A DNA stretch of 64,000 nt. It comes from Pseudomonas parafulva (GTDB lineage: Bacteria > Pseudomonadota > Gammaproteobacteria > Pseudomonadales > Pseudomonadaceae). The stretch lies in the NCBI RefSeq assembly GCF_002021815.1, contig NZ_CP019952.1, positions 961,001 through 1,025,000 on the forward strand. Direction: 5' to 3'. The notes beneath the pieces were generated by a model that saw only the letters and a list, made by a program, of their open reading frames with translations, was not told the DNA's origin and ran no database searches. The translations under genes and the position numbers were made by a program. The stretch's first letter is position 1; every line of letters starts with the position of its first letter. Positions 51,404-61,819 of this stretch are shown here, piece after piece.

Positions 51404-52693
51404 ATGACCACCCCTCACTACACCGGCGAGGAGCGTAGCAAACGCATCTTCGCCATCGTCGGCGCCTCTTCAGGCAACCTGGTGGAATGGTTCGACTTCT
51501 ATGTCTACGCCTTCTGCGCCATTTATTTTGCCCCGGCGTTCTTCCCCTCCGATGATCCGACCGTGCAACTGCTCAACACCGCCGGCGTGTTTGCCGCAGG
51601 CTTTCTGATGCGGCCTATCGGCGGCTGGATCTTTGGGCGCCTGGCCGACCGCCACGGTCGCAAGAACTCGCTGATGATCTCGGTACTGATGATGTGCTTC
51701 GGGTCCTTGGCCATCGCGTGCTTGCCCACCTACGCCAGCATCGGTACCTGGGCCCCGGCATTGCTGCTGCTGGCGCGCTTGATTCAAGGCCTGTCGGTGG
51801 GTGGCGAATATGGCACCACCGCGACCTACATGAGCGAAGTGGCCCTGCGTGGCCAGCGGGGCTTCTTTGCATCGTTCCAGTACGTGACCTTGATTGGCGG
51901 CCAGTTGCTGGCAGTATTGGTGGTGGTGATCCTGCAGCAGTTACTGACCGAAGACGAGCTGCGCGCCTGGGGCTGGCGAATTCCTTTCGTGGTCGGTGCG
52001 GTCGCTGCCGTCATCTCCTTGATGCTGCGCCGCTCGCTGCACGAAACCAGCAGCGCAGAGACGCGCCAGGACAAGGACGCCGGGAGTATTCGCGGTCTGT
52101 TCGGCAATCACCTGGCGGCCTTCATCACGGTGCTGGGCTATACCGCCGGCGGCTCGCTGATCTTTTACACCTTTACCACCTACATGCAGAAGTACCTGGT
52201 CAACACGGCCGGCATGACCGCCAAGCACGCCAGCTACGCAATGACTGGGGCGCTGTTCCTGTTCATGGTGATGCAGCCGTTGTTCGGCATGTTGTCCGAC
52301 CGCATTGGCCGGCGTAACTCCATGCTGCTGTTCGGCGCGCTGGGCACGGTGTTCACGGTGCCATTGCTCATGGCGCTCAAGACGGTCAGCAGCCCATTCA
52401 TGGCGTTCGTGCTGGTGAGCCTGGCGCTGTGCATCGTCAGCTTCTACACCTCCATCAGCGGCCTGGTGAAGGCCGAGATGTTCCCACCCCAGGTACGGGC
52501 ATTGGGCGTGGGGCTTGCGTATGCGGTGGCCAACGCCATGTTTGGCGGGTCAGCGGAGTACGTGGCTTTGGGCCTCAAAACCCTGGGCATGGAGAACACG
52601 TTCTACTGGTACGTGACGGCAATGATGGCCGTTGCCTTCCTGTTCAGCCTGCGCTTGCCAAAACAAGCCAAGTACCTGCACCACGATCATTGA
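51404..52693 (+). CDS. pcaT: MFS dicarboxylate transporter PcaT
   Basis: A 429-aa proton symporter with twelve helices, of the metabolite:H+ symporter family. Typical motifs are [14 protein letters not shown] (helix 1, about residues 24-37), [18 protein letters not shown] (cytoplasmic loop 2-3, about 71-88) and [23 protein letters not shown] (helix 4-5). PcaT of P. putida takes up beta-ketoadipate and related dicarboxylates. AGGAG lies about 9 nt before ATG 51404. It follows pcaF by 136 nt. pcaBDC, which follow pcaT in KT2440, are not found downstream here. An alpha-ketoglutarate permease (KgtP-like) role is the main alternative. Confidence 0.85.
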   Translation: MTTPHYTGEERSKRIFAIVGASSGNLVEWFDFYVYAFCAIYFAPAFFPSDDPTVQLLNTAGVFAAGFLMRPIGGWIFGRLADRHGRKNSLMISVLMMCFGSLAIACLPTYASIGTWAPALLLLARLIQGLSVGGEYGTTATYMSEVALRGQRGFFASFQYVTLIGGQLLAVLVVVILQQLLTEDELRAWGWRIPFVVGAVAAVISLMLRRSLHETSSAETRQDKDAGSIRGLFGNHLAAFITVLGYTAGGSLIFYTFTTYMQKYLVNTAGMTAKHASYAMTGALFLFMVMQPLFGMLSDRIGRRNSMLLFGALGTVFTVPLLMALKTVSSPFMAFVLVSLALCIVSFYTSISGLVKAEMFPPQVRALGVGLAYAVANAMFGGSAEYVALGLKTLGMENTFYWYVTAMMAVAFLFSLRLPKQAKYLHHDH

Positions 52694-52757
52694 GGGCCGA
52701 CACAGGACGTCAGGCTCGGTGGGCCGTCTGCTGTGACGGGACGGCCTGCCGGCGATG

Positions 52758-53279
52758 TCAGTGTCGCATGGCCTTACGCACCGCCACGGGGCCGGCGGCG
52801 CGCTCGACCTGACGCTTGAGCGAAGGGCACAGGCCCATCAGGAACGCCGCCTCGGCCACCACGAACAGCGGCCCGATGATCAAGCCGCTGATGTCATCGA
52901 CGAACGCTGGCTTGCGCCCCTCGTAGTGGTGACCGACGAACTGAATGATCCAGCCCACCACGAACGCCCCCACGCCTATCGACAGCCACAGCGCCGTGGT
53001 CTGCACCGCCAGCAGGCGACCCAGCCACAGACACAGGCCCAGCAGGACGCCCATCACCAGCCCGAAGCGAAGCTCAAGACGCAGGTAGAACCAGGTAGCC
53101 GCCGCCGAGACAAACAGGGCAGGGGATAACCAGATGCCGCCCAGGGACACGCCTGGCCGCGACAACAGAATGGCCACGGACAGGACGATCAAGGGTATGC
53201 CGACGAAATGGGTGACGATATTGCGTGGGTCGCGATGATAGCCCGCGTAACGGATCAGGTGCTCGGCGAGGGTGTTCAT
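52758..53279 (-). CDS. Mpo1-like protein (DUF962/YGL010w family)
   Basis: A 173-aa polytopic membrane protein with about four helices. It has the family histidine pairs: HRDPRNIVTHFVGIP (about residues 14-28) and QFVGHHYEGRKPAF (about 118-131). Yeast Mpo1 of this family is an iron-dependent dioxygenase that shortens 2-hydroxy fatty acids (alpha-oxidation), so a similar lipid role is possible. ATG 53279 has a strong AGGAGG 7 nt upstream; a longer reading has none. It occupies the place between pcaT and ttgC where pcaBDC and a porin gene lie in KT2440. Confidence 0.85.
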   Translation of the reverse strand: MNTLAEHLIRYAGYHRDPRNIVTHFVGIPLIVLSVAILLSRPGVSLGGIWLSPALFVSAAATWFYLRLELRFGLVMGVLLGLCLWLGRLLAVQTTALWLSIGVGAFVVGWIIQFVGHHYEGRKPAFVDDISGLIIGPLFVVAEAAFLMGLCPSLKRQVERAAGPVAVRKAMRH

Positions 53280-53377
53280 GGTGCTGCCTCCTGGTGGGCT
53301 TGCCGGGGTGTGCCCGATATAGCTCAGGATAGCTGTGGTCACCATCATCATCAGCCTGGCGAATGCCAAGGCCGCGC

Positions 53378-53427
53378 CTTGCTCACCACCCACCGCGTCT
53401 GTTGGGGCCTGGCCGGTGGTGAGCAAG
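53378..53427 (-). repeat. Perfect 13-bp inverted repeat downstream of ttgC
   Basis: CTTGCTCACCACC (53378-53390) pairs with GGTGGTGAGCAAG (53415-53427) across a 24-nt spacer, 11 nt after the ttgC stop. No U tract follows. It may be a transcript-end hairpin or weak terminator for ttgABC. Confidence 0.65.
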
Positions 53428-53437
53428 CGGGCGGGTA

Positions 53438-54892
53438 TCAGCCGCGGGGCGTCTGTACCGAGGCCTGTTGGCTGGCCTGCCCGGTGCGCTCGTACCAGCC
53501 ACCACCGAGCGCCTTGTACAGGTTGACCTCGCTGGTCAACTGCGAAAGGCGGTCACCAATCAGCGCCTGCTGCGCACTGAACAGGTTGCGCTGGGCGTCG
53601 AGGAAGGTCAGGTTGCTGTCGATGCCGATACGGTAACGACGCTCGGCCAGGCGGTAGTAGTCCTGGTTGGCTTGCACCAGGTCTTGCTGGGCCTGCAATT
53701 GCTCCTCGAAGGTCTTGCGCGCGGCCAGCCCGTCGGACACTTCCTGGAACGCAGTTTGAATGGACTTCTCGTAGCGGGCGACGTTGATGTCCTTCTGGAT
53801 TTTGGCGTAGTCCAGGCTCGCTTTCAGGCTCCCGGCGGTGAAGATCGGCAGGTTGATCTGCGGCTGGAACAGCCAGGTGCCCGACCCCCCCTTGAACAGC
53901 CCGTCCATGTCAGTGCTCAAGGTGCCTGCATTGGCCGTGAGGCTGATGCTGGGGAAGAAGGCCGCGCGGGCAGCGCCGATGTTGGCGTTGGCCGCCTTGA
54001 GCAGGTGCTCGGCCTCCTGGATGTCAGGGCGGCGCTGCAACAGGTCCGACGGCAGGCCCGCCGGTACCTCGGCCAGCTGATCGGCATCCAGGCGCAGCGG
54101 CTCAGGCAGGTTGGTGGGGATGCTGGTACCCAGCAGGACGGTCAGACTGTTCACGTCCTGGGCAACCAGGCGCTGGTACTGCGAGTACTTGACCCGGGCA
54201 CCTTCGACAGCCGTGCGGGCCTGGCTCAGGTCCAGCGCCGACGCCACGCCCACCTCGTTGCTGCGGCGGGTGAGGTTGTAGCTTTCCTGATAGTTCTTCA
54301 GGGTTTCCTCGGTCAGCTTGAACAGCGCCTGGTCGGCCTGCCAGGTGTAGTAGGCGTTTGCCACGCTCGCTACCAGGCTGATCTGGGTGGAGCGACGCGC
54401 CTGCTCGCTGGACAGGTAGGTCTCCAGCGCCTGCTCCGACAGGCTGCGCACGCGGCCGAACAGGTCGAGCTCATAGGCACTGACGCCCAGGGTCGCCGAA
54501 TACTGGCTGGTGATGTCCGACTGGCCCGTCTGCGACATGTTCGCCGGGATGCGCTGGCGGCTGCCGCTGCCGTTGGCCGATACCGCCGGGAACAGGTCCG
54601 CACGCTGGATGCGGTACTGAGCGCGGTAGGCGTCGATGTTCAGCGCCGCGACGCGCAGGTCCCGGTTGTTGACCAGTGCGGTCTGGATCAGTTGCTGCAG
54701 CGCCGGGTCGTTGAAGAACTGCCGCCAGCCCTGTTCGGCGGCAGCGACGTCCGCCGATTGGGTAGGCGAGTAGGCCGGGCCTTGCGGCCACTGGGCAGCC
54801 ACCGGTGCTTCCGGGGTCTGGTAGTCGGGGATCAGCGAGCAGCCGCCGAGAATGAAAGCGGTGACTGCCAGGGACAACAAAGACTTGGTCAT
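53438..54892 (-). CDS. ttgC: Outer-membrane efflux lipoprotein TtgC (OprM/TolC family)
   Basis: Outer-membrane channel of the TtgABC pump, 484 aa. Lipobox ILGGC (Cys about residue 18), then the OprM/NodT-type fold with two repeats: helical segments such as [25 protein letters not shown] (about 72-96) and the second repeat [35 protein letters not shown] (about 275-310). Its start overlaps the end of ttgB by 4 nt. Substrates of the pump include chloramphenicol, tetracycline, beta-lactams, flavonoids and toluene. Confidence 0.95.
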   Translation of the reverse strand: MTKSLLSLAVTAFILGGCSLIPDYQTPEAPVAAQWPQGPAYSPTQSADVAAAEQGWRQFFNDPALQQLIQTALVNNRDLRVAALNIDAYRAQYRIQRADLFPAVSANGSGSRQRIPANMSQTGQSDITSQYSATLGVSAYELDLFGRVRSLSEQALETYLSSEQARRSTQISLVASVANAYYTWQADQALFKLTEETLKNYQESYNLTRRSNEVGVASALDLSQARTAVEGARVKYSQYQRLVAQDVNSLTVLLGTSIPTNLPEPLRLDADQLAEVPAGLPSDLLQRRPDIQEAEHLLKAANANIGAARAAFFPSISLTANAGTLSTDMDGLFKGGSGTWLFQPQINLPIFTAGSLKASLDYAKIQKDINVARYEKSIQTAFQEVSDGLAARKTFEEQLQAQQDLVQANQDYYRLAERRYRIGIDSNLTFLDAQRNLFSAQQALIGDRLSQLTSEVNLYKALGGGWYERTGQASQQASVQTPRG

Positions 54893-57800
54893 TGCCCAGC
54901 CTCATAACGTGGAGTTTCAGGGGTGTCATCTTTTTTCGGCTCTTTGCTGCCGAACAGCGACGACACTGCGACGAAGAACAACGGTACCCAGAAGATGGCT
55001 AGTACGGTCGCACTGATCATGCCGCCGATCACGCCGGTACCAATGGCGTGCTGGCTGCCGGCGCCGGCGCCGCTGGCGATGGTCAACGGTACCACGCCGA
55101 GGATGAAGGCCAGCGAGGTCATGATGATCGGACGCAAACGCATGCGGCACGCCTCGATCGCCGCGTCGTACAGGCTGCGGCCCTGCTCGTGCAATTCCTT
55201 GGCGAACTCGACGATCAGAATGGCGTTCTTGGCCGCCAGGCCGATGGTGGTCAAAAGGCCGACCAGGAAGTACACGTCATTGGACAGCCCGCGCAGGCTG
55301 GTAGCGATCAACGCACCAATGATGCCCAGTGGCACCACCAGCACCACGGCGATCGGGATCGACCAGCTTTCGTACAGCGCTGCCAGGCACAGGAACACGA
55401 ACAGCAGCGACAGGGCGAACAGGGCCGGCATTTGCGAACCGGAGAGCTTCTCCTCGTAGGACATGCCCGTCCAGGAGAACCCTACGCCGCTTGGCAGTTC
55501 ACCCGCGATGCGCTCGACCTCGGCCATGGCCTCACCGGTACTGTAGCCAGGTGCAGGGGCACCGAGGATTTCCATGGCTTCCACGCCGTTGTAGCGCGAA
55601 AGCTTGGGCGAGCCGTAGGTCCATTCACCTTTGGCGAAGGACGAGAACGGCACCATTTCGCCGTCGGCGTTGCGCACATACCACTTCTGCAGGTCTTCCG
55701 GGCTCATCCGGGCATTGGCTTCGCCCTGGATGTAGACCTTCTTGACCCGGCCGCGGTCGATGAAGTCGTTGACGTAGCTGGCACCGAAGGCAATCGACAG
55801 GGTGTTGTTGATGTCCGAGATGGTCACGCCCAGGGCGCTGGCACGCTCGTCATCGATGGTCAGCTGGTACTGCGGCTCGTCGTTCAGGCCGTTGGGGCGT
55901 ACACCGCTGAGCACCTTGCTCTGCGAAGCCTTGGCCAGGAACTGGTTGCGAGCCTCCATCAGCTTGGCATGGCCGACACCGCCGCGGTCTTGCAGGAATA
56001 CGTCGAAGCCGGTGGCGTTACCCAGCTCGAGCACCGCTGGCGGGGCGAACGCGAAGACCATGGCGTCGCGGAAGCTGAAGAAGTGCTGCTGCGCCCGCTG
56101 GGCGAGGCCGAATACGCTGTTTTCCGCCGTACGCTCACCCCAGGGCTTGAGCATGATGAACGCCATGCCCGAGCTCTGGCCGCGGCCGGCGAAGTTGAAG
56201 CCGTTGACGGTGAACACCGAGGACACCGTGTCGGCTTCGTCCTTGAGCAGGTATTCGCGCATCTGGTCGACCACTGCCTGGGTACGCTCGGCACTGGAAC
56301 CGGCCGGCGTCTGGACCTGGGCAAACAGTACACCCTGGTCTTCCTCGGGCAGGAACGCAGTCGGAATGCGGGTGAACAGGAAAATCATGCCAGCCACGAT
56401 CAGGGCATAGGCCAAGAGGAACGGAATCTTGTTGCGCAGGATGGCCCCCACGCTGCGCTCGTAACCGTTGACGGTGCGATCGAAGTTGCGGTTGAACCAA
56501 CCGAAGAACCCGCCCTTGGCCTCATGGTGCTGGCCCTTTTTCAAAGGTTTGAGCATGGTGGCGCACAGCGCCGGGGTGAAGACCAGCGCCACCAGCACCG
56601 ACAGGCCCATGGCCGAGACGATGGTGATGGAGAACTGACGGTAGATCACACCGGTGGAGCCGCCGAAGAACGCCATGGGCAGCAATACGGCCGACAACAC
56701 CAGGGCGATACCCACCAGCGCGCCCTGGATCTGCTCCATGGAGCGCTTGGTGGCCTCCTTGGGTGGCAGCCCTTCTTCGGACATCACCCGCTCGACGTTT
56801 TCCACCACCACGATGGCATCGTCCACCAGCAGGCCGATGGCCAGCACCATGGCGAACATGGTCAAGGTGTTGATGCTGAAACCAGCGGCGGCAAGGATGC
56901 CGAATGTGCCCAGCAATACCACCGGTACGGTCATGGTGGTGATGACGGTGGCGCGGAAGTTCTGCAGGAACAGGTACATCACCAGGAACACCAGCACGAC
57001 GGCTTCGATCAGGGTATGGATAACCCCGCTGATCGATTCGGTGACCACCGGCGTGGTGTCATACGGGAATACCGCCTTGACCCCTGGCGGGAAGAACGGC
57101 TCCAGGTCGGCAATGGTCTGGCGCAAGGCCTTGGCCGTGTCCAGTGCGTTGGCGCCCGTGGCCAGCTTGACGGCCAGGCCCGAGGCGGGCTTGCCATTGA
57201 ACTGGGCGCTGACGGCGTAGTTCTCGCCGCCCAGGCTGATCTGGGCGACATCACCCAGGCGGACCTGGGAGCCATCGTTGTTGACCTTGAGCAGGATCTT
57301 CTCGAACTGCTCGGCAGTCTGCAGGCGGGTCTTGCCGATGATGGTGGCGTTGAGCTGCGTCCCAGGCATGGCAGGCAGGCCGCCGAGCTGGCCGGAGGAC
57401 ACCTGTACGTTCTGGGCTGCCACGGCGGTCTTGACGTCCACCGGGGTGAGTTGGAACTTGTTCAACTTGGCCGGATCGAGCCAGATGCGCATGGCGTACT
57501 GGGCGCCGAACACCTGGAAGTCACCCACACCGGCCGTCCGCGAGATCGGGTCCTGCATGTTGGAGACGATGTAGTTGGCCAGGTCGTCCTTGGTCATGCT
57601 GCCGTCTTCGGATACCAGGCCGATCACCATCAGGAAGTTCTTCACGGCCTTGGTGACGCGGATACCCTGTTGCTGCACTTCCTGCGGCAGCAGGGGGGTG
57701 GCCAGGTTGAGCTTGTTCTGCACCTGAACCTGGGCGGTGTCGGGGTTGGTACCCTGCTCGAAGGTGGCGGTAATGGTCATGCTGCCATCGGAGTTACTTT

Positions 57801-58041
57801 CCGACGACACATAGCGCAGGTTGTCGATACCGTTGAGCTGCTGCTCGATCACCTGCACCACGGTGTCCTGCACGGTTTGCGCCGAAGCGCCCGGGTAGGT
57901 CACGGCAATGGCGATGGCCGGTGGGGCAATGCTGGGGTACTGGTTGATCGGCAACTTCAGGATCGACAAGGCGCCGACCAGCATGATCACCAAGGCGATC
58001 ACCCAGGCGAAGATCGGGCGATCAATAAAGAACTTCGACAT
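54889..58041 (-). CDS. ttgB: RND efflux transporter TtgB
   Basis: Inner-membrane drug:proton antiporter of the hydrophobe/amphiphile (HAE1) RND family, 1050 aa. It starts [27 protein letters not shown]; the two large periplasmic loops and twelve helices are complete. Helix 4 holds the proton-relay acids in [18 protein letters not shown] (DD, about residues 400-417), with a Lys in helix 10 region ([16 protein letters not shown]). The glycine-rich [20 protein letters not shown] region is typical of AcrB/MexB/TtgB. It sits between ttgA (3-nt gap) and ttgC (4-nt overlap). Confidence 0.97.
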   Translation of the reverse strand: MSKFFIDRPIFAWVIALVIMLVGALSILKLPINQYPSIAPPAIAIAVTYPGASAQTVQDTVVQVIEQQLNGIDNLRYVSSESNSDGSMTITATFEQGTNPDTAQVQVQNKLNLATPLLPQEVQQQGIRVTKAVKNFLMVIGLVSEDGSMTKDDLANYIVSNMQDPISRTAGVGDFQVFGAQYAMRIWLDPAKLNKFQLTPVDVKTAVAAQNVQVSSGQLGGLPAMPGTQLNATIIGKTRLQTAEQFEKILLKVNNDGSQVRLGDVAQISLGGENYAVSAQFNGKPASGLAVKLATGANALDTAKALRQTIADLEPFFPPGVKAVFPYDTTPVVTESISGVIHTLIEAVVLVFLVMYLFLQNFRATVITTMTVPVVLLGTFGILAAAGFSINTLTMFAMVLAIGLLVDDAIVVVENVERVMSEEGLPPKEATKRSMEQIQGALVGIALVLSAVLLPMAFFGGSTGVIYRQFSITIVSAMGLSVLVALVFTPALCATMLKPLKKGQHHEAKGGFFGWFNRNFDRTVNGYERSVGAILRNKIPFLLAYALIVAGMIFLFTRIPTAFLPEEDQGVLFAQVQTPAGSSAERTQAVVDQMREYLLKDEADTVSSVFTVNGFNFAGRGQSSGMAFIMLKPWGERTAENSVFGLAQRAQQHFFSFRDAMVFAFAPPAVLELGNATGFDVFLQDRGGVGHAKLMEARNQFLAKASQSKVLSGVRPNGLNDEPQYQLTIDDERASALGVTISDINNTLSIAFGASYVNDFIDRGRVKKVYIQGEANARMSPEDLQKWYVRNADGEMVPFSSFAKGEWTYGSPKLSRYNGVEAMEILGAPAPGYSTGEAMAEVERIAGELPSGVGFSWTGMSYEEKLSGSQMPALFALSLLFVFLCLAALYESWSIPIAVVLVVPLGIIGALIATSLRGLSNDVYFLVGLLTTIGLAAKNAILIVEFAKELHEQGRSLYDAAIEACRMRLRPIIMTSLAFILGVVPLTIASGAGAGSQHAIGTGVIGGMISATVLAIFWVPLFFVAVSSLFGSKEPKKDDTPETPRYEAGQ

Positions 58042-58044
58042 GGT

Positions 58045-59214
58045 TTACTCCGCTTTGGCGTCTGCTTTCGCTGCGTTGCCCTGGTTCGGGCTGTCCGGCT
58101 TCTTGACGTTGGTGGCTTCGCTGACCTTGACCTCGGCGCCTGGGCGCACGTACTGCAAGCCTTCGGTGATCAGGCGGTCGCCTGGGTTGAGGCCTTCCTC
58201 GATCAGCCAGTCGCTGCCCACGGTCCGGCTGGCCTTGAGCTGGCGCAGTTCGACCTTGTTGTCCTTGTTGACCACCAGCGCGGTAGGGGCGCCCTTGAGG
58301 TCGCGCGTCACGCCCTGCTGCGGTGCCAGGATGGCGTTGGCGTTCACGCCGGCCTTGAGCCGTGCATGCACGAACATGCCAGGCAGCAACGTGTGGTCAG
58401 GGTTGGGGAAAATGGCACGCAGGGTGACCGAGCCGGTGGTTTCGTCCACGGCCACTTCGGAGAACTCCAGGCGGCCTTCCTGCTTGTACAGGGTGCCGTC
58501 TTCGAGCACCAGTTGCACGGACGCTGCGTTGTCGCCGGCGCGCTGCAGTTGGCCGCTTTCCAGCTCGCGCCGCAGCTTGAGCAGCTCGGCGGTGGATTGG
58601 GTCACGTCCACGTAGATCGGGTCCAGTTGCTGGATGGTGGCCATGGCATTGGTCTGGCCGCTGTTGACCAGCGCACCTTCGGTTACCGCCGAACGACCGA
58701 TGCGGCCACTGATGGGGGCCAGGACCTTGGTGTAGCGCAGGTCGATCTGCGCACTCTTGAGCGAGGCCTCGGCTTGCAGGCGCTTGGCATTGGCGTCGTC
58801 GTATTCCTGCCGGGAAACCGCCTGCTCCTCGATTAGCTGCTTGTAGCGATCAGCCAGAGAGCGGGTAGCCTGCAGGTCCGCCTGGGCCTTGCTCAGGTTG
58901 GCTTCATACACGGCCGGGTCGATCTGGTACAGCTGCTGGCCCTGCTTGACCTCGCTGCCTTCCTTGAACAGGCGCTTGAGGATGATCCCGTTGACCTGTG
59001 GACGAACTTCGGCGATCCGGTAGGCATTGGTGCGGCCCGGCAGCTCGGTGGTCAAGGTGAAGGCTTGCGGCTGTAGGGTCACTACACCGACTTGAGGCGC
59101 CTGCTGCTGCTGTTGCTGCTGCTGCGCGGCTTGGTCTTCTTTATTGCAGCCACTGAGCAGGGTTGCGAGGGCTACGGCTGAAACCAGGGCGGTAACGGCT
59201 GGCTTGAATTGCAT
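58045..59214 (-). CDS. ttgA: RND efflux periplasmic adaptor TtgA
   Basis: Membrane fusion lipoprotein linking TtgB and TtgC, 389 aa. Lipobox LLSGC (Cys about residue 23), a poly-Gln stretch (about 30-38), the beta-barrel/lipoyl domain (LPGRTNAYRIAEVRPQVNGIILKRLFKEGSEVKQGQQLYQIDP, about 58-100) and a coiled-coil hairpin (about 100-165). First gene of ttgABC, transcribed away from ttgR. The 256-nt gap holds the TtgR operator and, nearer the start, two direct repeats of GGATAAAT (59274-59281, 59293-59300). Confidence 0.96.
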   Translation of the reverse strand: MQFKPAVTALVSAVALATLLSGCNKEDQAAQQQQQQQQAPQVGVVTLQPQAFTLTTELPGRTNAYRIAEVRPQVNGIILKRLFKEGSEVKQGQQLYQIDPAVYEANLSKAQADLQATRSLADRYKQLIEEQAVSRQEYDDANAKRLQAEASLKSAQIDLRYTKVLAPISGRIGRSAVTEGALVNSGQTNAMATIQQLDPIYVDVTQSTAELLKLRRELESGQLQRAGDNAASVQLVLEDGTLYKQEGRLEFSEVAVDETTGSVTLRAIFPNPDHTLLPGMFVHARLKAGVNANAILAPQQGVTRDLKGAPTALVVNKDNKVELRQLKASRTVGSDWLIEEGLNPGDRLITEGLQYVRPGAEVKVSEATNVKKPDSPNQGNAAKADAKAE

Positions 59215-59319
59215 GAGAATCCTCGGATCGCAGGAGCAGGGAGACGCTCAAGAGTAATGGAATGTCTTGATCTGGATAAATGGCTATCCGGTGGATAAAT
59301 AGCTTGCTAAGGAATATAC

Positions 59320-59341
59320 TTACATTCATGGTTGTTTGTAA
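59320..59341. promoter_or_regulatory. TtgR operator between ttgABC and ttgR
   Basis: A 22-bp element with outer dyad TTAC...GTAA, reading TTACATTCATG then GTTGTTTGTAA, is the same, base for base as far as I remember, as the TtgR operator of DOT-T1E/KT2440. It lies between the divergent ttgA and ttgR starts, overlapping their promoters. TtgR leaves it when it binds effectors such as chloramphenicol or plant flavonoids. Confidence 0.85.
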
Positions 59342-59470
59342 ATACCGCCGGGTTGTCCATGGCTACCGCCACAGCCCTTGATTAGCTTGATCCGCCAGGT
59401 GCCCCCAAGAGGCGCCCCGGAGCCTTCCCGCACGCGTCGCCGCGTTCGGGCCAGATGAGGTTGTACTGCC

Positions 59471-60103
59471 ATGGTCCGTCGAACCAAAGAGGAAGCCCAG
59501 GAAACCCGCGCCCAGATCATCCAGGCGGCGGAAAGGGCTTTCTACAAGCGCGGGGTTGCGCGAACCACCCTCGCGGACATCGCCGAACAGGCGGGCGTCA
59601 CGCGAGGTGCAATCTACTGGCACTTCAATAACAAGGCCGAACTGGTGCAGGCACTGCTCGACAGCCTGCATGAAACCCATGACCATCTTGCACGCGCCAG
59701 CGAAAGCGAAGACGAACTCGACCCGCTCGACTGCATGCGCAAATTGCTGCTGCAAGTGTTCAACGACCTGGTGCTCGACGCCAGGACACGCCGTATCAAT
59801 GAGATTCTGCATCACAAGTGCGAGTTCACCGATGACATGTGCGAAATCCGCCAGCAGCGCCAGGTGGCGGTAGTGGACTGCCATACAGGCATTACCCTGG
59901 CCTTGGCCAATGCCGTGCGCCGCGGCCAACTGCCGGTGGAGCTGGATGTGGAGCGGGCCGCGGTGGCCATGTTTTCCTACGTCGACGGGTTGATCAGGCG
60001 TTGGCTGTTGCTGCCCGACAGCGTGGACCTGCTGGGCAACGCCGAGAAATGGGTCGACGCCGGGCTGGATATGCTGCGCTGGAGCCCGGCGATGCGCAAA
60101 TGA
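59471..60103 (+). CDS. ttgR: TetR-family repressor TtgR
   Basis: Repressor of ttgABC, 210 aa, the standard length. The N-terminal HTH (about residues 10-57: [47 protein letters not shown]) is the TetR signature; the C-terminal helical ligand domain contains [17 protein letters not shown] and [14 protein letters not shown]. Apo-TtgR represses the pump, and multidrug ligands relieve this. It is divergent from ttgABC, sharing the operator. The next gene is a convergent MFS efflux pump. Confidence 0.95.
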   Translation: MVRRTKEEAQETRAQIIQAAERAFYKRGVARTTLADIAEQAGVTRGAIYWHFNNKAELVQALLDSLHETHDHLARASESEDELDPLDCMRKLLLQVFNDLVLDARTRRINEILHHKCEFTDDMCEIRQQRQVAVVDCHTGITLALANAVRRGQLPVELDVERAAVAMFSYVDGLIRRWLLLPDSVDLLGNAEKWVDAGLDMLRWSPAMRK

Positions 60104-60182
60104 GACTTTGTGAAGGTTTGTGAGGGCTTGATTCCCAGGGGACGGGCCAGTGATCTGCACCTGAGCCTACCTGCGTGCCACC

Positions 60183-61634
60183 TCAGTGCCCGCGCAGTGG
60201 CCGATCAGGTAGCAACACCGCCACCACCAGTGCAATGACGCCAACCCCTGCGCTGGCCATCAACAGATGCCGGAACGTGACCGCCAGGTGTGCCTGCAGT
60301 TCGGGGCTCACCGGGTTGGCCTTGAAAGTCCCTATCAGCGGATTGTCCAGCAACGCCAGCCCGCCTTGGTGCAGCAAGGCCAGCAACAGGCTCGACATGC
60401 ACGCCACGCCCATGGCGCCACCGAGGGACCGAAACAGGTTGGTGGTGCTGGTGGCGACCCCCATGTCCTGGATCTGCACGGCATTCTGTGTGCCTACCAG
60501 TGACGTCGGGAACTGCATCCCGCACGCGATTCCTGTCAGCAGCATGAACAGTGCACTGGCCAGTCCGGCCTGTGGCGGGGTGATCGCCAAGGCCAGGATA
60601 GACACGGGCATCAGCAGGGCGCCAACCAGGATCTGCGGCTTGTAGCGGCCAAGCCGCGTTGTCAGTCGTCCTGCGGTAAAAGCACCGATGGGTAACCCCA
60701 TGGCCAACGGCAGCAGATGCAAGGCGGCGCTGTCGGCACCGGCACCGGTGAGGCCTTGGTAGCGCAAGGGCATCAGCATGGTCAGGGAAATGGCCTGGAA
60801 ACTGGCGAAGAAAATCACCCCCCAGCACAGCACCGCGGCGCGATTATTGAATAGCTTCAACGGCAGCAGTGGCTCGACGCAGCGACGCTCCTGGAGGATG
60901 AACATGGCCATGGCGACCACGGTGCAGGTGATCAGGCCCAGCACGCTGGGGGCCGTCCAGGCCTGCCCCTGGCCGACCAGGGTGATGCCGAGCAGCAGGC
61001 TGCCCAGCCCCACGATCAGCAGCAGCGCGCCCGGGTAATCCACTTGTGCGGGCCGATGCTGCACGGGCAGACCGGCCAGAGCGCGCTGGATAGCCCATAG
61101 CGCGGCGATGCCCAGCGGCAGGTTGATCCAGAATACCCAGCGCCAGGACAGGTACTCGGTCAGCCAGCCGCCCAGTACCGGCCCCGCCACGCTGGCCAGG
61201 GCATACATGCTGCTGAAATAGCCCTGATAACGCCCACGTTCGCGCGGAGGCACGAAGTCGCCGATGATCGCCTGACTCACCGATACCATGCCGCCGGCGC
61301 CGATGCCTTGCAGCACTCTGGCCAGGACCAGTTGCGGCATGTCCTGAGCCAGCGCACAGCCGATCGAGGCGACGGTGAATACGCCAATCCCGGTCAGGAT
61401 CATGCGACGCCTTCCATAGAGATCGCCCAGCTTTCCGTAGATCGGCACGGCCACGGTCATGGCTACCATATAGCCGGAAATGACCCAGGCCAGCAGACCG
61501 ACATCGTTGAACTGCGCGGAAATCGCAGGCAATGACACTGCCACGATGGTTTGATCCAGCGCGCCGAGAAAGATGGCCAGCATCAAGGCGGTCAGGATCT
61601 GGCGCAGGGCAATCGCGGGCAGGGCAGGGGGCAC
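60183..61634 (-). CDS. EmrB/QacA-type MFS multidrug transporter
   Basis: A 483-aa, 14-helix DHA2 drug:proton antiporter. Signatures are LDQTIVAVSLPAIS (motif D1, about residues 25-38), GKLGDLYGRRRMILTG (motif A, about 67-82) and ARVLQGIGAGGMVSVSQAIIGD (motif B, about 104-125), plus GPVLGGWLTEYLSWRWVFWINLPLG (motif C). GTG 61634 has AAGGA 6 nt upstream. In KT2440 a gene of this type lies beside ttgR. No membrane-fusion partner is adjacent. A short palindrome near its probable -10 suggests a dedicated repressor. Confidence 0.88.
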   Translation of the reverse strand: MPPALPAIALRQILTALMLAIFLGALDQTIVAVSLPAISAQFNDVGLLAWVISGYMVAMTVAVPIYGKLGDLYGRRRMILTGIGVFTVASIGCALAQDMPQLVLARVLQGIGAGGMVSVSQAIIGDFVPPRERGRYQGYFSSMYALASVAGPVLGGWLTEYLSWRWVFWINLPLGIAALWAIQRALAGLPVQHRPAQVDYPGALLLIVGLGSLLLGITLVGQGQAWTAPSVLGLITCTVVAMAMFILQERRCVEPLLPLKLFNNRAAVLCWGVIFFASFQAISLTMLMPLRYQGLTGAGADSAALHLLPLAMGLPIGAFTAGRLTTRLGRYKPQILVGALLMPVSILALAITPPQAGLASALFMLLTGIACGMQFPTSLVGTQNAVQIQDMGVATSTTNLFRSLGGAMGVACMSSLLLALLHQGGLALLDNPLIGTFKANPVSPELQAHLAVTFRHLLMASAGVGVIALVVAVLLPDRPLRGH

Positions 61635-61672
61635 GGCAATTCCTTGTTTTTGAGCAGTTAAAGCATGGCAGT

Positions 61673-61686
61673 GTAACCTGAGTTAC
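61673..61686 (-). promoter_or_regulatory. Operator-like dyad at the MFS pump promoter
   Basis: GTAAC and GTTAC form a perfect 5-4-5 dyad, 39 nt upstream of the pump start. On the minus strand the right half overlaps an extended -10-like GGTTACACT, so a bound dimer would block the promoter. Confidence 0.4.
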
Positions 61687-61802
61687 GTAGCTTCCTATGT
61701 ACTCTGGGCATTGCCTATGCACGATCGGCATCAGAGCATTCATCCAGCAAAGGCTGGCCTCGTGATATCTTTGGTATGCCAATCCCGCTCTAAACCCCTG
61801 TT

Positions 61803-61819
61803 TGCACCAGCTTGGTGCG
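61803..61819. promoter_or_regulatory. NtrC-like binding site
   Basis: TGCACCAGCTTGGTGCG matches the NtrC consensus TGCACC-N5-GGTGCA at 11 of 12 defined positions. It is 163 nt upstream of the decarboxylase gene, where enhancer-type sites commonly are. I could not find a sigma-54 -24/-12 promoter between them. Confidence 0.45.

Noticed and set aside
55048..58836. A 1262-codon open frame on the plus strand
   Set aside because: It is exactly antisense to ttgB and ttgA; the open frame follows from GC-rich codon use. Its translation has a Gln/His/Gly/Asp-rich, low-complexity look with no domain.
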